64,000 nt of DNA from contig JAHBWV010000001.1 in assembly GCA_019636845.1 (NCBI GenBank), positions 2,356,001-2,420,000 of the forward strand. Reading direction: 5' to 3'. The position numbers and the translations under genes were made by a program. The notes below the pieces were generated by a model. It did no database searches. It was not told the DNA's origin and saw only the letters and a program-made list of their open reading frames with translations. Positions 28,307 to 34,859 of the stretch are shown piece after piece. This DNA is from Phycisphaeraceae bacterium (GTDB taxonomy: Bacteria > Planctomycetota > Phycisphaerae > Phycisphaerales > UBA1924). The stretch's first letter is position 1. Each line of letters starts with the position of its first letter.

Positions 28307-29122
28307 TCATCCGGCCGGGCACGTCTGGCCGGTTGACGCAGCGAACTCCCTGGGGGCCAGGTTGCCCAGGGCGCTGTGGGGTCGTTCCTCATTGTAATGC
28401 CGACGCCAAGCTTCGACCTTCGACCTAGCGTCGTCCAGGCTCATGAACCAGTTCTCGTTCAGGCACTCGGCCCGTAGCCGCCCATTGAACGCCTCGATCA
28501 GCCCGTTATCCGTGGGCTTTCCACGCCGGTTGAAGTCCAGCCGCACATGGTTCAGGTACGCCCACTGGTCCAGCACACGGCCGGTGAACTCGCTCCCGTT
28601 GTCCACGCGGATCTTCTCCGGCAGCCCTCGCTCACGCCCGATCCGGTCCAGGATCGCCGCCACTCGTTCGCCCGTCAGCCGCTGATCGAGTTCGATGACC
28701 GGGCTCTCGCGGCTGAAGTCATCCACCAACGTCAACAGCCGGAACTTCCGCCCGTCGAAGAGCTGGTCGGCCATGAAGTCCATGCTCCAGCTCTCGTTCA
28801 CCCGCATCGCCGTCGTCCGCGCTGGCCTGGTCACGGCGCTGCGATGCCGCCGCGGCTTGTGCCGGCCCACACAGAGCCCCTCCTGCCGGTACAGCCGGTA
28901 GACACGTTTGCGGTTCACGCGCCAGCCTTCCCGCCGGAGCTTCACCCAGATCCGCGGGTAGCCCCATGTCACATGAACGCCCGCGATCTCCCTGATTCGA
29001 CTTCGAAGCACCGCCTGATCGTCGGCCACCGACTCGTACCGCTGCGTCGCTCGCGCCTGATGCAGCACCCGGCACGCCCGCCGCTCGCTCACCCGGTACG
29101 CCATGCGTGCTCGCCGCACCAT
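28307..29122 (-). CDS. IS3-family transposase OrfB (DDE integrase)
   Basis: 271 residues. An HTH_21-like N-terminal region (YRVSERRACRVLHQARATQRYE) is followed by the rve integrase core: first Asp in WSMDFMADQLFDG, second Asp in RVDNGSEF and Glu in NGLIEAFNGRLRAEC, the DD(35)E arrangement. The C-terminal GNLAPREFAAS is typical of the IS3 group. In vivo it is probably made mainly as an OrfAB fusion by -1 frameshifting at 29150-29156, since no ribosome-binding site precedes the ATG at 29122. All catalytic residues are present, so the element may be active. Confidence 0.95.
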   Translation of the reverse strand: MVRRARMAYRVSERRACRVLHQARATQRYESVADDQAVLRSRIREIAGVHVTWGYPRIWVKLRREGWRVNRKRVYRLYRQEGLCVGRHKPRRHRSAVTRPARTTAMRVNESWSMDFMADQLFDGRKFRLLTLVDDFSRESPVIELDQRLTGERVAAILDRIGRERGLPEKIRVDNGSEFTGRVLDQWAYLNHVRLDFNRRGKPTDNGLIEAFNGRLRAECLNENWFMSLDDARSKVEAWRRHYNEERPHSALGNLAPREFAASTGQTCPAG

Positions 29123-29142
29123 GGATCGCCGACGATCAGGCG

Positions 29143-29409
29143 TCAGAGTTTTCCCCGCAGGGCATCCTGCAGCATCGCCTTATCGAGCGCAAGATCCGCC
29201 ACCAGCGCCTTGAGCTTGCGGTTCTCCTCCTCCAACTGCTTGAGCCGGCGGACCTCGGCGATCCCCATCCCCGCGAACTTCTTCTTCCACCGAAAGAACG
29301 TCTGCTCCGAGATCCCCATCTTCCGACAGACCTCGACAATCGGCGTGCCGCCCTCGGCCTGCCGCAACGCGAACGCGATCTGCTCTTCCGTGTACCTCGA
29401 CTTCTTCAT
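29143..29409 (-). CDS. IS3-family transposase OrfA (HTH)
   Basis: 88 residues from the ATG at 29409, preceded by GGAGG. It has the helix-turn-helix KKSRYTEEQIAFALRQAEGG, then VCRKMGISEQTFFRWKKKF, and a leucine-zipper segment (RRLKQLEEENRKLKALVADL). The stop at 29145-29143 is six bases after the slippery heptamer GGGAAAA (29156-29150), whose -1 shift continues into OrfB without a stop. Confidence 0.93.
   Translation of the reverse strand: MKKSRYTEEQIAFALRQAEGGTPIVEVCRKMGISEQTFFRWKKKFAGMGIAEVRRLKQLEEENRKLKALVADLALDKAMLQDALRGKL
29150..29156 (-). promoter_or_regulatory. Programmed -1 frameshift heptamer of the IS element
   Basis: On the minus strand the end of OrfA reads CGG GGA AAA CTC TGA. 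The heptamer G-GGA-AAA fits X-XXY-YYZ; slipping back one base gives GGG AAA ACT CTG ACG, which runs open into the OrfB frame. Confidence 0.65.
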
Positions 29410-29623
29410 CGTCCTGACCTCCAAACAGAGGCCGGATTGAAGCTCCGAAACTCTCACTCAGACTGGACCAGGTTTCGGGTTTGAGCGCAATACACCGAGC
29501 CCGCGTTCCGAACCGCGCGGCGTGTCACCGCCCGAAACGATGGAGAGCCGCCCCGGGATCTGGCTGCACCGATATGCCTGTCGGGTATACGCAACTCGCG
29601 TATTCAGCATGGGTTACAAGAAG

Positions 29624-29696
29624 TGGAGCGGAGGAGAGTCGAACTCCCGACCTCATCATTGCGAACGATGCGCTCTACCAACTGAGCTACCGCCCC
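29624..29696 (-). tRNA. tRNA-Ala, anticodon CGC
   Basis: A 73-nt cloverleaf fits on the minus strand: acceptor GGGGCGG / CCGCTCC, D arm GCTC-AGTTGGTA-GAGC, anticodon arm CATCG-TTCGCAA-TGATG and T arm GGGAG-TTCGACT-CTCCT, discriminator A. The acceptor contains G3:U70, the identity element of alanine tRNA, confirming the assignment. The 3' CCA is not encoded. Confidence 0.95.
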
Positions 29697-29858
29697 AATC
29701 GCGGCGAGAGTATAGCCCCACACGCACGAATCGTCATGGATCGTGCCTACGCACACCCTCGCCGGTCCCGGCATAACGCCATCACCGCAACGCTCCGCTC
29801 CACGATGCCTCGTCGATACCGTCGCGCGTGCAATGTCCCAACACGCCGGATATGCTTC

Positions 29859-29876
29859 TTGAGAATGAATTATCAA
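29859..29876. promoter_or_regulatory. Fur/Zur-type dyad at the head of the zinc-uptake genes
   Basis: TTGAGAATGAATTATCAA is an imperfect 18-bp palindrome (TTGA-n-AAT-nn-ATT-n-TCAA) in an AT-rich patch inside GC-rich DNA. Its size, symmetry and location upstream of a zinc-binding-protein gene fit a Zur operator. It overlaps the upstream candidate ATG at 29865. Confidence 0.5.
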
Positions 29877-30953
29877 ATACACGCCCGCGCGTTCCACTTC
29901 GCATCGGCTCCACGCCAGTCCCTCGCAGATCTGGCACATGTCGCGCCCGCCTCGCTTCCGCATCGCCGCGCGGCGATGGCAGTCCTCGCCGCGATGCTCG
30001 CATGGGTCGCCTTCTTCGCGGGCGGATGCTCCGATCGTGCCGCGGCGTCCGCAACGCGTTCCCCCGGTCCGATGCGGGTCGTGGTCACGCTCGCGCCGCT
30101 CGAAGGCCTGGTCCGCCCGCTTCTTCCGGAGAACGCCACTGTCCGCGTGCTCATCCCGCCCGGTCGCTCCGAGCACGGGTACGAGCCAACTGTGCAAGAT
30201 ATCCTCGCCCTCGAACAAGCCGACGTGGTCGTGCTTGTCGGCATGGGCCTTGAGTCGAGCGTTGATGCCGCGCTGCGCAAACGGCCCCGCCCCTATCGCC
30301 ATGAGGCCCGGCTCGGTGTCATCCTCGGCCTCGAAGACGCTCACGGCGGCCACGGTCACGACCACCACGCACACGATGCCCACGCACACGACGATCACGC
30401 CGATCACGACCACGACCATCACGATCACAGCGAGCACGCCCACGCCATCGATCCCCACGTCTGGCTCGATCCGATTCTGGTGAAGCAGTTCCTGCCCGAG
30501 ATCGCACGCCTTGTCCGCGTCAGCGTCTCGGAATCGAACCTGGGCGATGCCGAAGCCATCGCTCCCGCACTCGCCTCACTCCTCTCGCGTGTCGACGAAG
30601 TGGATGGCACCTACCGCCGCGACCTCTCGCCGATCGCTGGCCGTGCCATCGTCACCCACCACGCCGCGTTCGGGCGCCTCGCCGAACGCTACGGCCTCCG
30701 CGTCGTCGAGGTGATCCGACCTGTCGAGGGCGCAGAGCCGACCCCCGCGAACCTCGCCCAGGTAACGGACGCGATCTCCCGAGAGGGTGTTCGAGCGATC
30801 TTCGTTGAGCCGCAGTTCGACGCGCGTGGCGCGGTCCTGATCGCACAGCGTGCCGGCGTGCGGCTCGGCACCCTCGACCCGCTCGGAACCGGCGACTGGT
30901 TCGCCATGATGGAGGCGAATCTCCGTTCACTCGTCTCCAATCTCTCCGACTGA
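29865..30953 (+). CDS. Zinc ABC transporter substrate-binding lipoprotein (ZnuA-like)
   Basis: Up to 362 residues. The family start RVVVTLAPLEGLVRPLLPEN, the ligand motif RSEHGYEPTVQD, a His-rich loop (GHGHDHHAHDAHAHDD and more) and metal ligands DPHVWLDP, THHAAFGRLAERYGL and FVEPQFD are all visible. The lipobox is FAGGC, so it is anchored at the membrane and captures Zn2+ in the periplasm. Two starts are possible: 29865, which supplies the Arg-Arg before the signal core but overlaps the dyad, and 29976, directly before MAVLAAMLAWVAFFAGGC. Neither has a good ribosome-binding site. The ATPase gene follows after 59 bp. Confidence 0.93.
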   Translation: MNYQIHARAFHFASAPRQSLADLAHVAPASLPHRRAAMAVLAAMLAWVAFFAGGCSDRAAASATRSPGPMRVVVTLAPLEGLVRPLLPENATVRVLIPPGRSEHGYEPTVQDILALEQADVVVLVGMGLESSVDAALRKRPRPYRHEARLGVILGLEDAHGGHGHDHHAHDAHAHDDHADHDHDHHDHSEHAHAIDPHVWLDPILVKQFLPEIARLVRVSVSESNLGDAEAIAPALASLLSRVDEVDGTYRRDLSPIAGRAIVTHHAAFGRLAERYGLRVVEVIRPVEGAEPTPANLAQVTDAISREGVRAIFVEPQFDARGAVLIAQRAGVRLGTLDPLGTGDWFAMMEANLRSLVSNLSD

Positions 30954-31012
30954 TCCGTTTCACGCCGATAGCAGAGCGCGAATACGCGCACACACACCCT
31001 CCCTCCCGCCCC

Positions 31013-31912
31013 ATGCACACCGAACCCGCGAACGAGATCGCCATCGATATCCGCGACGTCTCATTCGCCTACCCACGCTCGGGGGGCACGCCGCTCGTCG
31101 CGCTCGAGCACGTCTCGATACAAGTGCGCGCGGGCGAACGCCTCGGCATCCTCGGACCAAACGGAGGCGGTAAATCGACGCTCCTCAAACTCATGCTCGG
31201 GCTTCTCACGCCCGGCAGCGGCGAGATCCTGATCTGCGGCCGACCCCCGCATGAAGCACGCAGAGCCCGACGTGTCGGCTACGTCCCACAGCGCGTCGAG
31301 GCCGAACTCGCCTTTCCCATCAGTGCCCGCGAGGCCGTTCTCATGGCCATCGAACTCGGCACGCCACCCTGGGCCGGACGCTCACGCGGCTCACGCGATC
31401 TCGCATCAGAATGCCTCGAACGTGTCGGTGCCAACGCATTCGCCGACCGACCCGTCGGCTCGCTCTCTGGCGGTCAGCTCCAACGAGTCATGATCGCTCG
31501 CGCACTGGGCCGCCGCCCGCGCGTCCTCCTGATGGACGAGCCGACCGTCGGCATCGATCCCTCCGGGCAGCAACGCTTCGGCGAACTGGTCTCGCGGCTG
31601 CGCACCGAACTCGGGCTCACCATCGTCATCGTCAGCCACGATGTCAGAGCCATCGCCGCCGGTTGCGACCGTGTCGCATGCCTCAGCCGCACGCTGCATT
31701 ACCACGACGCGCCAGCCGGGCTCACGCCCGCCGTCCTCGCAGAGGTCTTCAAGCACGATCTCGCCGCGGTCTTCGGCGATGTCCACATGGATGCGCACCG
31801 CGCAGCCGAGTGCGCAACTCCCGCCCACTCGCACACACACGCGCACGGCCCCGGATGCCCTCACGACCACTCAACCAGGCCGCACGAGGGCTCAGCCGAG
31901 GGCGAAACATGA
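31013..31912 (+). CDS. Zinc/manganese ABC transporter ATP-binding protein (ZnuC-like) with His-rich tail
   Basis: 299 residues. Walker A GPNGGGKSTLL, signature LSGGQLQRVMIARAL, Walker B VLLMDEPTVGID and the switch His in IVIVSHD are complete. The C-terminus carries a His-rich extension (HSHTHAHGPGCPHDHS), absent in most ATPases of the family but found in some zinc transporters, possibly sensing or buffering metal. The stop overlaps the permease start in ATGA, so the two are translationally coupled. It energises zinc import by the permease at 31909. Confidence 0.95.
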   Translation: MHTEPANEIAIDIRDVSFAYPRSGGTPLVALEHVSIQVRAGERLGILGPNGGGKSTLLKLMLGLLTPGSGEILICGRPPHEARRARRVGYVPQRVEAELAFPISAREAVLMAIELGTPPWAGRSRGSRDLASECLERVGANAFADRPVGSLSGGQLQRVMIARALGRRPRVLLMDEPTVGIDPSGQQRFGELVSRLRTELGLTIVIVSHDVRAIAAGCDRVACLSRTLHYHDAPAGLTPAVLAEVFKHDLAAVFGDVHMDAHRAAECATPAHSHTHAHGPGCPHDHSTRPHEGSAEGET

Positions 31913-32763
31913 ACACACTCCGATACCTCACGGGCGGCTCCGCCGACCTCTTCTGGCCCGGCGTGCTCACACTTCTCATCGTCGCCACCGTCTGTTCGCT
32001 CCTCTCCGTCGTCGTTGTGCTCAAACGAATGGCGTTCGTCGGCCAGGGCGTCAGCCATGCGGGTTTCGGCGGCGTCGGGATCGCCGCGGCTCTGGGCGTC
32101 ACGACCTCCGCCCCCGTCACGCTCAGCATCGTGCTCGCGTTCTGCATCGCCTCGGCATTCCTCATCGCCGCCCTCTCTCGTCGGCGTGACACCGAGCCAG
32201 ATACCGCCATCGGCGTCGTGCTCGTCGGCGCGATGGCGCTCGGCTCCGTGCTCCTCCACCTCGCTCATCAATGGCATCCGGCGGAGAGAGTCCCAGGATG
32301 GGAGGGAGTGCTCTTCGGCTCTATCCTCTTCTCGGGATGGGCAGAAGCGATGTGGAGCGCGGGTGTCGCGGCGATCATCCTCGCGCTCGCAACGTGGTTC
32401 CGCCGCCCCGTTCTCGCGTGGGCCTTCGACGAATCCGGCGCGGAGGCCATGGGCGTGCGTGTCGGAGCGATCCGCTCGCTCGTGCTCGTCCTCATCACAC
32501 TCGCGATCGTCCTTGCGATGAAGGTCGTCGGCGTCGTCCTCGCGACTGCTCTGCTCGTGCTCCCAGCCGCGACTGCGCTCTCGCTCTCCGACCGATGGAG
32601 ACCGGTACTGATCCTCTCCGTGCTCTGCGGAATCGGCGGCGCTGCCGCTGGCCTTGTCCTGAGCTTCGAGGCCGATTGGCCGTCCGGCGCCGCAGTCGTG
32701 CTCTCGCTCGTCGGCATCTACGCGATCGCACGCATCACACGGACCTCATCCGCCCGACGCTGA
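31909..32763 (+). CDS. Zinc/manganese ABC transporter permease (ZnuB-like, ABC-3 family)
   Basis: 284 residues, starting in the ATGA overlap with the ATPase stop. It has eight or nine hydrophobic segments; family landmarks are VVVLKRMAFVGQGVSHAGFGG (the coupling helix region), DPDTAIGVVLVGAMALGSVLL-like with TEPDTAIGVV, and the C-terminal LVLITLAIVLAMKVVGVVLATALLVLPAATA. It forms the membrane channel of the zinc importer. Confidence 0.95.
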   Translation: MNTLRYLTGGSADLFWPGVLTLLIVATVCSLLSVVVVLKRMAFVGQGVSHAGFGGVGIAAALGVTTSAPVTLSIVLAFCIASAFLIAALSRRRDTEPDTAIGVVLVGAMALGSVLLHLAHQWHPAERVPGWEGVLFGSILFSGWAEAMWSAGVAAIILALATWFRRPVLAWAFDESGAEAMGVRVGAIRSLVLVLITLAIVLAMKVVGVVLATALLVLPAATALSLSDRWRPVLILSVLCGIGGAAAGLVLSFEADWPSGAAVVLSLVGIYAIARITRTSSARR

Positions 32764-32837
32764 ACTACAGTTCTCTCCACATTCGCCACACACACAGCCC
32801 GTGCGGACGACTCGCCGTCGCCGCCAAGAGGTGATCC

Positions 32838-33023
32838 ATGAAAGCAGAGACCATCCTCGCCGAACTCAACCGGCTCCGCAGCGATACACCCAAGGACGCG
32901 TCCGATATCGAGTGGCTCACCCTCCACCACGTCTTCTGCTTCGTCTCGTACAAGATCGCGGACCTCCAGAAATACCTCGACGAGCAGGCCGCCAAAGGGG
33001 CGTTCGACGACTTCGAGCCCTGA
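32838..33023 (+). CDS. Small conserved-looking protein of unknown function
   Basis: 61 residues with a very strong ribosome-binding site: GAGGTGATCC directly precedes the ATG. The sequence is acidic and helical (ETILAELNRLRSD, ASDIEWLTLHHVFCFVSYKIADLQKYL) without signal peptide or membrane segment. Codon use is like that of neighbouring genes. It starts 74 bp after the zinc permease and may share its transcript. No family recognised. Confidence 0.75.
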   Translation: MKAETILAELNRLRSDTPKDASDIEWLTLHHVFCFVSYKIADLQKYLDEQAAKGAFDDFEP

Positions 33024-33040
33024 CCCGAGCAGTCTTCCAC

Positions 33041-33054
33041 ACCCCGTTTGGGGT
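33041..33054 (+). terminator. Short hairpin after the 61-residue gene
   Basis: ACCCC-GTTT-GGGGT, followed by CTTGC; a 5-bp stem with a poor T-run. It could end the zinc-uptake transcript but also borders the -35 element of the next promoter. Confidence 0.35.
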
Positions 33055-33055
33055 C

Positions 33056-33084
33056 TTGCATGCAACGATCAGATATGTGATACT
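33056..33084 (+). promoter_or_regulatory. Sigma-70-type promoter of a small transcript
   Basis: TTGCAT and GATACT are separated by exactly 17 bp, and the -10 is extended by TGT. Transcription should start near 33091 and run toward the strong ribosome-binding site at 33270 and the terminator at 33370. Confidence 0.55.
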
Positions 33085-33260
33085 CAAGCTTCTTGGCGAG
33101 CAATCGGCACCGAGGCGTTTCAACTTTCGCCAATGACCGAGAGCAGCCACGACGACCGTCGATGGGCGTCCTTCCCATCACGGGCGGTGTGCCGCGGGCG
33201 ACGGCTCGCGGGAAGGAGTCCGGCGGTAAACCTGTACAGGGTTCGCGGCGGCTGGACAGG

Positions 33261-33283
33261 TCCTTCGGTAAAGGAGGTGATCC
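33261..33283 (+). promoter_or_regulatory. 14-nt perfect anti-SD complement inside a hairpin
   Basis: AAAGGAGGTGATCC (33270-33283) is the exact complement of the conserved 3' end of 16S rRNA. Just upstream, TCCTT (33261-33265) can pair with AAGGA (33271-33275) around the loop CGGTA, so the site can be sequestered. GTG at 33285 follows GGAGG at the ideal seven-base spacing. Confidence 0.6.
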
Positions 33284-33284
33284 A

Positions 33285-33323
33285 GTGATCAATGGTGACT
33301 GTACGAAGGGGCTCCGCTCGTAA
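33285..33323 (+). CDS. Possible 12-codon peptide behind a perfect ribosome-binding site
   Basis: GTG ATC AAT GGT ... TCG TAA encodes a 12-residue peptide (MINGDCTKGLRS). The GTG position relative to GGAGG is ideal. The GTG also overlaps the stop of a 52-codon frame that begins at ATG 33132, giving a GTGA junction. An alternative ATG at 33292 would give 38 basic residues (33292-33408) but runs through the hairpin at 33370, so it is less likely. Whether any of these is a functional peptide, a leader, or a decoy is unknown. Confidence 0.35.
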   Translation: MINGDCTKGLRS

Positions 33324-33369
33324 GAGCGCGCTCGACGGAGCTCGCGTGAGCGTGCCCCGACTGAACACG

Positions 33370-33403
33370 CGGCCGAGGATCGCAAGATCCCCGGCCGCAT
33401 TTC
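33370..33403 (+). terminator. Intrinsic terminator-like hairpin of the small transcript
   Basis: Arms CGGCCGAGGATC and GATCCCCGGCCG with a GCAA tetraloop, then CATTTCTTTG. The stem has one internal mismatch and the T-tract is modest. Confidence 0.6.
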
Positions 33404-33449
33404 TTTGATTCTACGAGAATCCGTAACAGCGACCCTGACCCAGTCACGA

Positions 33450-33490
33450 ACGCAAAAAGAACACTGGCCCGCCCGAAGGCGAGCCAGTGT
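33450..33490 (-). terminator. Intrinsic terminator of the PAPG-tailed gene
   Basis: Read on the minus strand, arms ACACTGGC...GCCAGTGT (with an inner GCC/GGC extension around TTCG) are followed by TTCTTTTTGCG. It lies 49 bp behind the stop at 33539 and is the end of that minus-strand transcript. Confidence 0.8.
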
Positions 33491-33538
33491 CTGACTGTCT
33501 CAATCACGCCGAGCCGTCAGGCCCGACGATCCTGTCGT

Positions 33539-34474
33539 TCAGCGACGACGACGGGCAACGAGGCCGGCAACGCCGAGCAGCGCGAGGGCGCCCGGAGCCG
33601 GGATCAGGGTGCGGGCGTAGCCCATAGCGGCGTGGTAAGCGCCGGGGCCGGGGCCGGAGGAGGAGATGCCGGTCGCGAGCCACTCAGCGCCCTGGGCGTA
33701 GAGCTGGTTGCGGAGGGCGTTCTCGCTCTGAGCGAGCTGGCTGATCGCGTGGAAGACGTAGAAGGTGACCGAGTCGCCATCGGCGATCGCGCCGCCGTTG
33801 AGAGCGATCAGGTCGATCGTCATGCCCGCGCCGAGGTCGCCGAGGCCGTAGAGACCGCCGCCGACGCCGCCGAAGAAGGCGAACGGCGTGTTCGCGTCGC
33901 GATCCTCGAAGCCGAAGTACGAAGAGTCGACAACATCGCCGACGAGGGCGTCGGTGCGAGCGAACTCAGAGAAGAACGAGGGGAGGATGTCCCAGTCGAC
34001 CTCGCGGTTGTAGAGCGCGCTGTTGATGGCGCCGCCGGAGGTGTTGGTCACCGTGACCTCGATGCCGATCACGTTGTTCTGGAGGAAGCTGTAGCGCTGG
34101 GTCTTGCGAGCCTGGCCACCGTTAATGTCGTGAACAATGACGGCAGAGCTGGGCAGGTACGACTCGCTGATCAGCGAGATGCCGCTGGAGCCGATGAAGT
34201 AGTCATCGCCACGGGCGTTGATGCCGTTGAGAGCCATCGCCCAACCCTCGGTCGGGGTGCCGGGGTTGATGGGGTCGTAGGAATCACCGACGCGCTGGAA
34301 ACCGACATAGCCCAGGGTGCCGATCGACGTGTTGAAAGAGTTGTTCGTGAAGATGGAGCCGCCAGCGTTGATGCCGACCGCGAAGTTGCCCGCAGGGCTG
34401 ACGATGATGCCATCGGCGGCGGCGATACCAGCAAGAGCGACAAGGACGGATGCGGACGCGAGAATCTTCTTCAT
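33539..34474 (-). CDS. Secreted protein with PAPG-type C-terminal sorting tail
   Basis: 311 residues from the ATG at 34474, with GGAGG seven bases ahead; an upstream in-frame ATG at 34564 is rejected. A signal peptide (KKILASASVLVALAGIAAA) leads into a beta-rich domain (NFAVGINAGGSIFTNN, SFLQNNVIGIEVTVTNTSGG, MTIDLIALNGGAIADGDSVTF). The tail is LIPAPGALALLGVAGLVARRRR, the clearest example in the window of the Pro-Ala-Pro-Gly / hydrophobic / Arg-run sorting signal. Its upstream region is AT-rich and long, and it has its own terminator, so it is monocistronic. Extracellular or surface role presumed. Confidence 0.88.
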   Translation of the reverse strand: MKKILASASVLVALAGIAAADGIIVSPAGNFAVGINAGGSIFTNNSFNTSIGTLGYVGFQRVGDSYDPINPGTPTEGWAMALNGINARGDDYFIGSSGISLISESYLPSSAVIVHDINGGQARKTQRYSFLQNNVIGIEVTVTNTSGGAINSALYNREVDWDILPSFFSEFARTDALVGDVVDSSYFGFEDRDANTPFAFFGGVGGGLYGLGDLGAGMTIDLIALNGGAIADGDSVTFYVFHAISQLAQSENALRNQLYAQGAEWLATGISSSGPGPGAYHAAMGYARTLIPAPGALALLGVAGLVARRRR

Positions 34475-34778
34475 CTCAAGACCTCCAAAGTGTGACTCGA
34501 ACCTTCTCAGACGTTCACCGCGTGACCGCCTGAGAACCTCCAAACGTGAGCCAGAGAGAGACACGAGTGCTCAACCCTGGCGCGCAAATCAGTGGTACTT
34601 CTTGCAAATCCCCAACAAGAATCCCACTCACGTGAAACAAGAGATCAATCGAAACCACGATCTGAAACTGAAATCTCGATGCGCAACCACATCGCGCACG
34701 GCATTCATATTCTGCCACAGAATCCGGGGGGCGGCAAGGTAGAATCTCGCAATTCCTCAAAAATACACACGTTCTATG
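34475..34778. other. AT-richer promoter and leader region
   Basis: About 300 bp between the hppA terminator and the PAPG-tailed gene, with lower GC than average. It should contain the promoter and a long 5' leader of the minus-strand gene. I find no gene in it. Confidence 0.45.
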
Positions 34779-34807
34779 AAAACAAGCCCCGGAGAGATCC
34801 GGGGCTT
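34779..34807 (-). terminator. Intrinsic terminator of hppA
   Basis: On the minus strand AAGCCCCGG-atctct-CCGGGGCTT is followed by GTTTTC. It stands 53 bp behind the stop codon of the pyrophosphatase gene. Confidence 0.85.
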
Positions 34808-34859
34808 GCCCAAGTTCACAGCATCAACCGAGGCAATCCCAAAGGAACCCAAACTCCGG

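Larger units (their letters stand above)
28260..29489 (-). mobile_element. IS3-family insertion sequence, apparently intact
   Basis: 1230 bp with imperfect terminal inverted repeats: inward from 28260 TGCGCTTGTACCCGATCCTG and inward from 29489 TGCGCTCAAACCCGAAACCTG-like, sharing TGCGCT and ACCCGA. It contains OrfA (helix-turn-helix) and OrfB (DDE integrase) in relative -1 frames with a G-GGA-AAA slippery stretch at their junction. I see no target-site duplication: 3-4 bp flanks (CGT before 28260, ATA after 29489) differ, consistent with rearrangement at the 28044-28259 side. Confidence 0.9.

Noticed and set aside
28257-29492. Target-site duplication of the IS3 element
   Set aside because: The 3-4 bp on either side differ, so no duplication can be claimed.
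33270-33283. 3' end of a 16S rRNA gene on the minus strand
   Set aside because: The match to the 16S end stops after 14 bases; flanking bases do not follow the rRNA sequence, so it is an SD-type site.
33091-33403. RNase P RNA, tmRNA, SRP RNA or T-box at the small transcript
   Set aside because: None of their conserved cores (for example GAGGAAAGTCC, a tRNA-like end, the SRP GNAR loop context, or AGGGTGG) is present.
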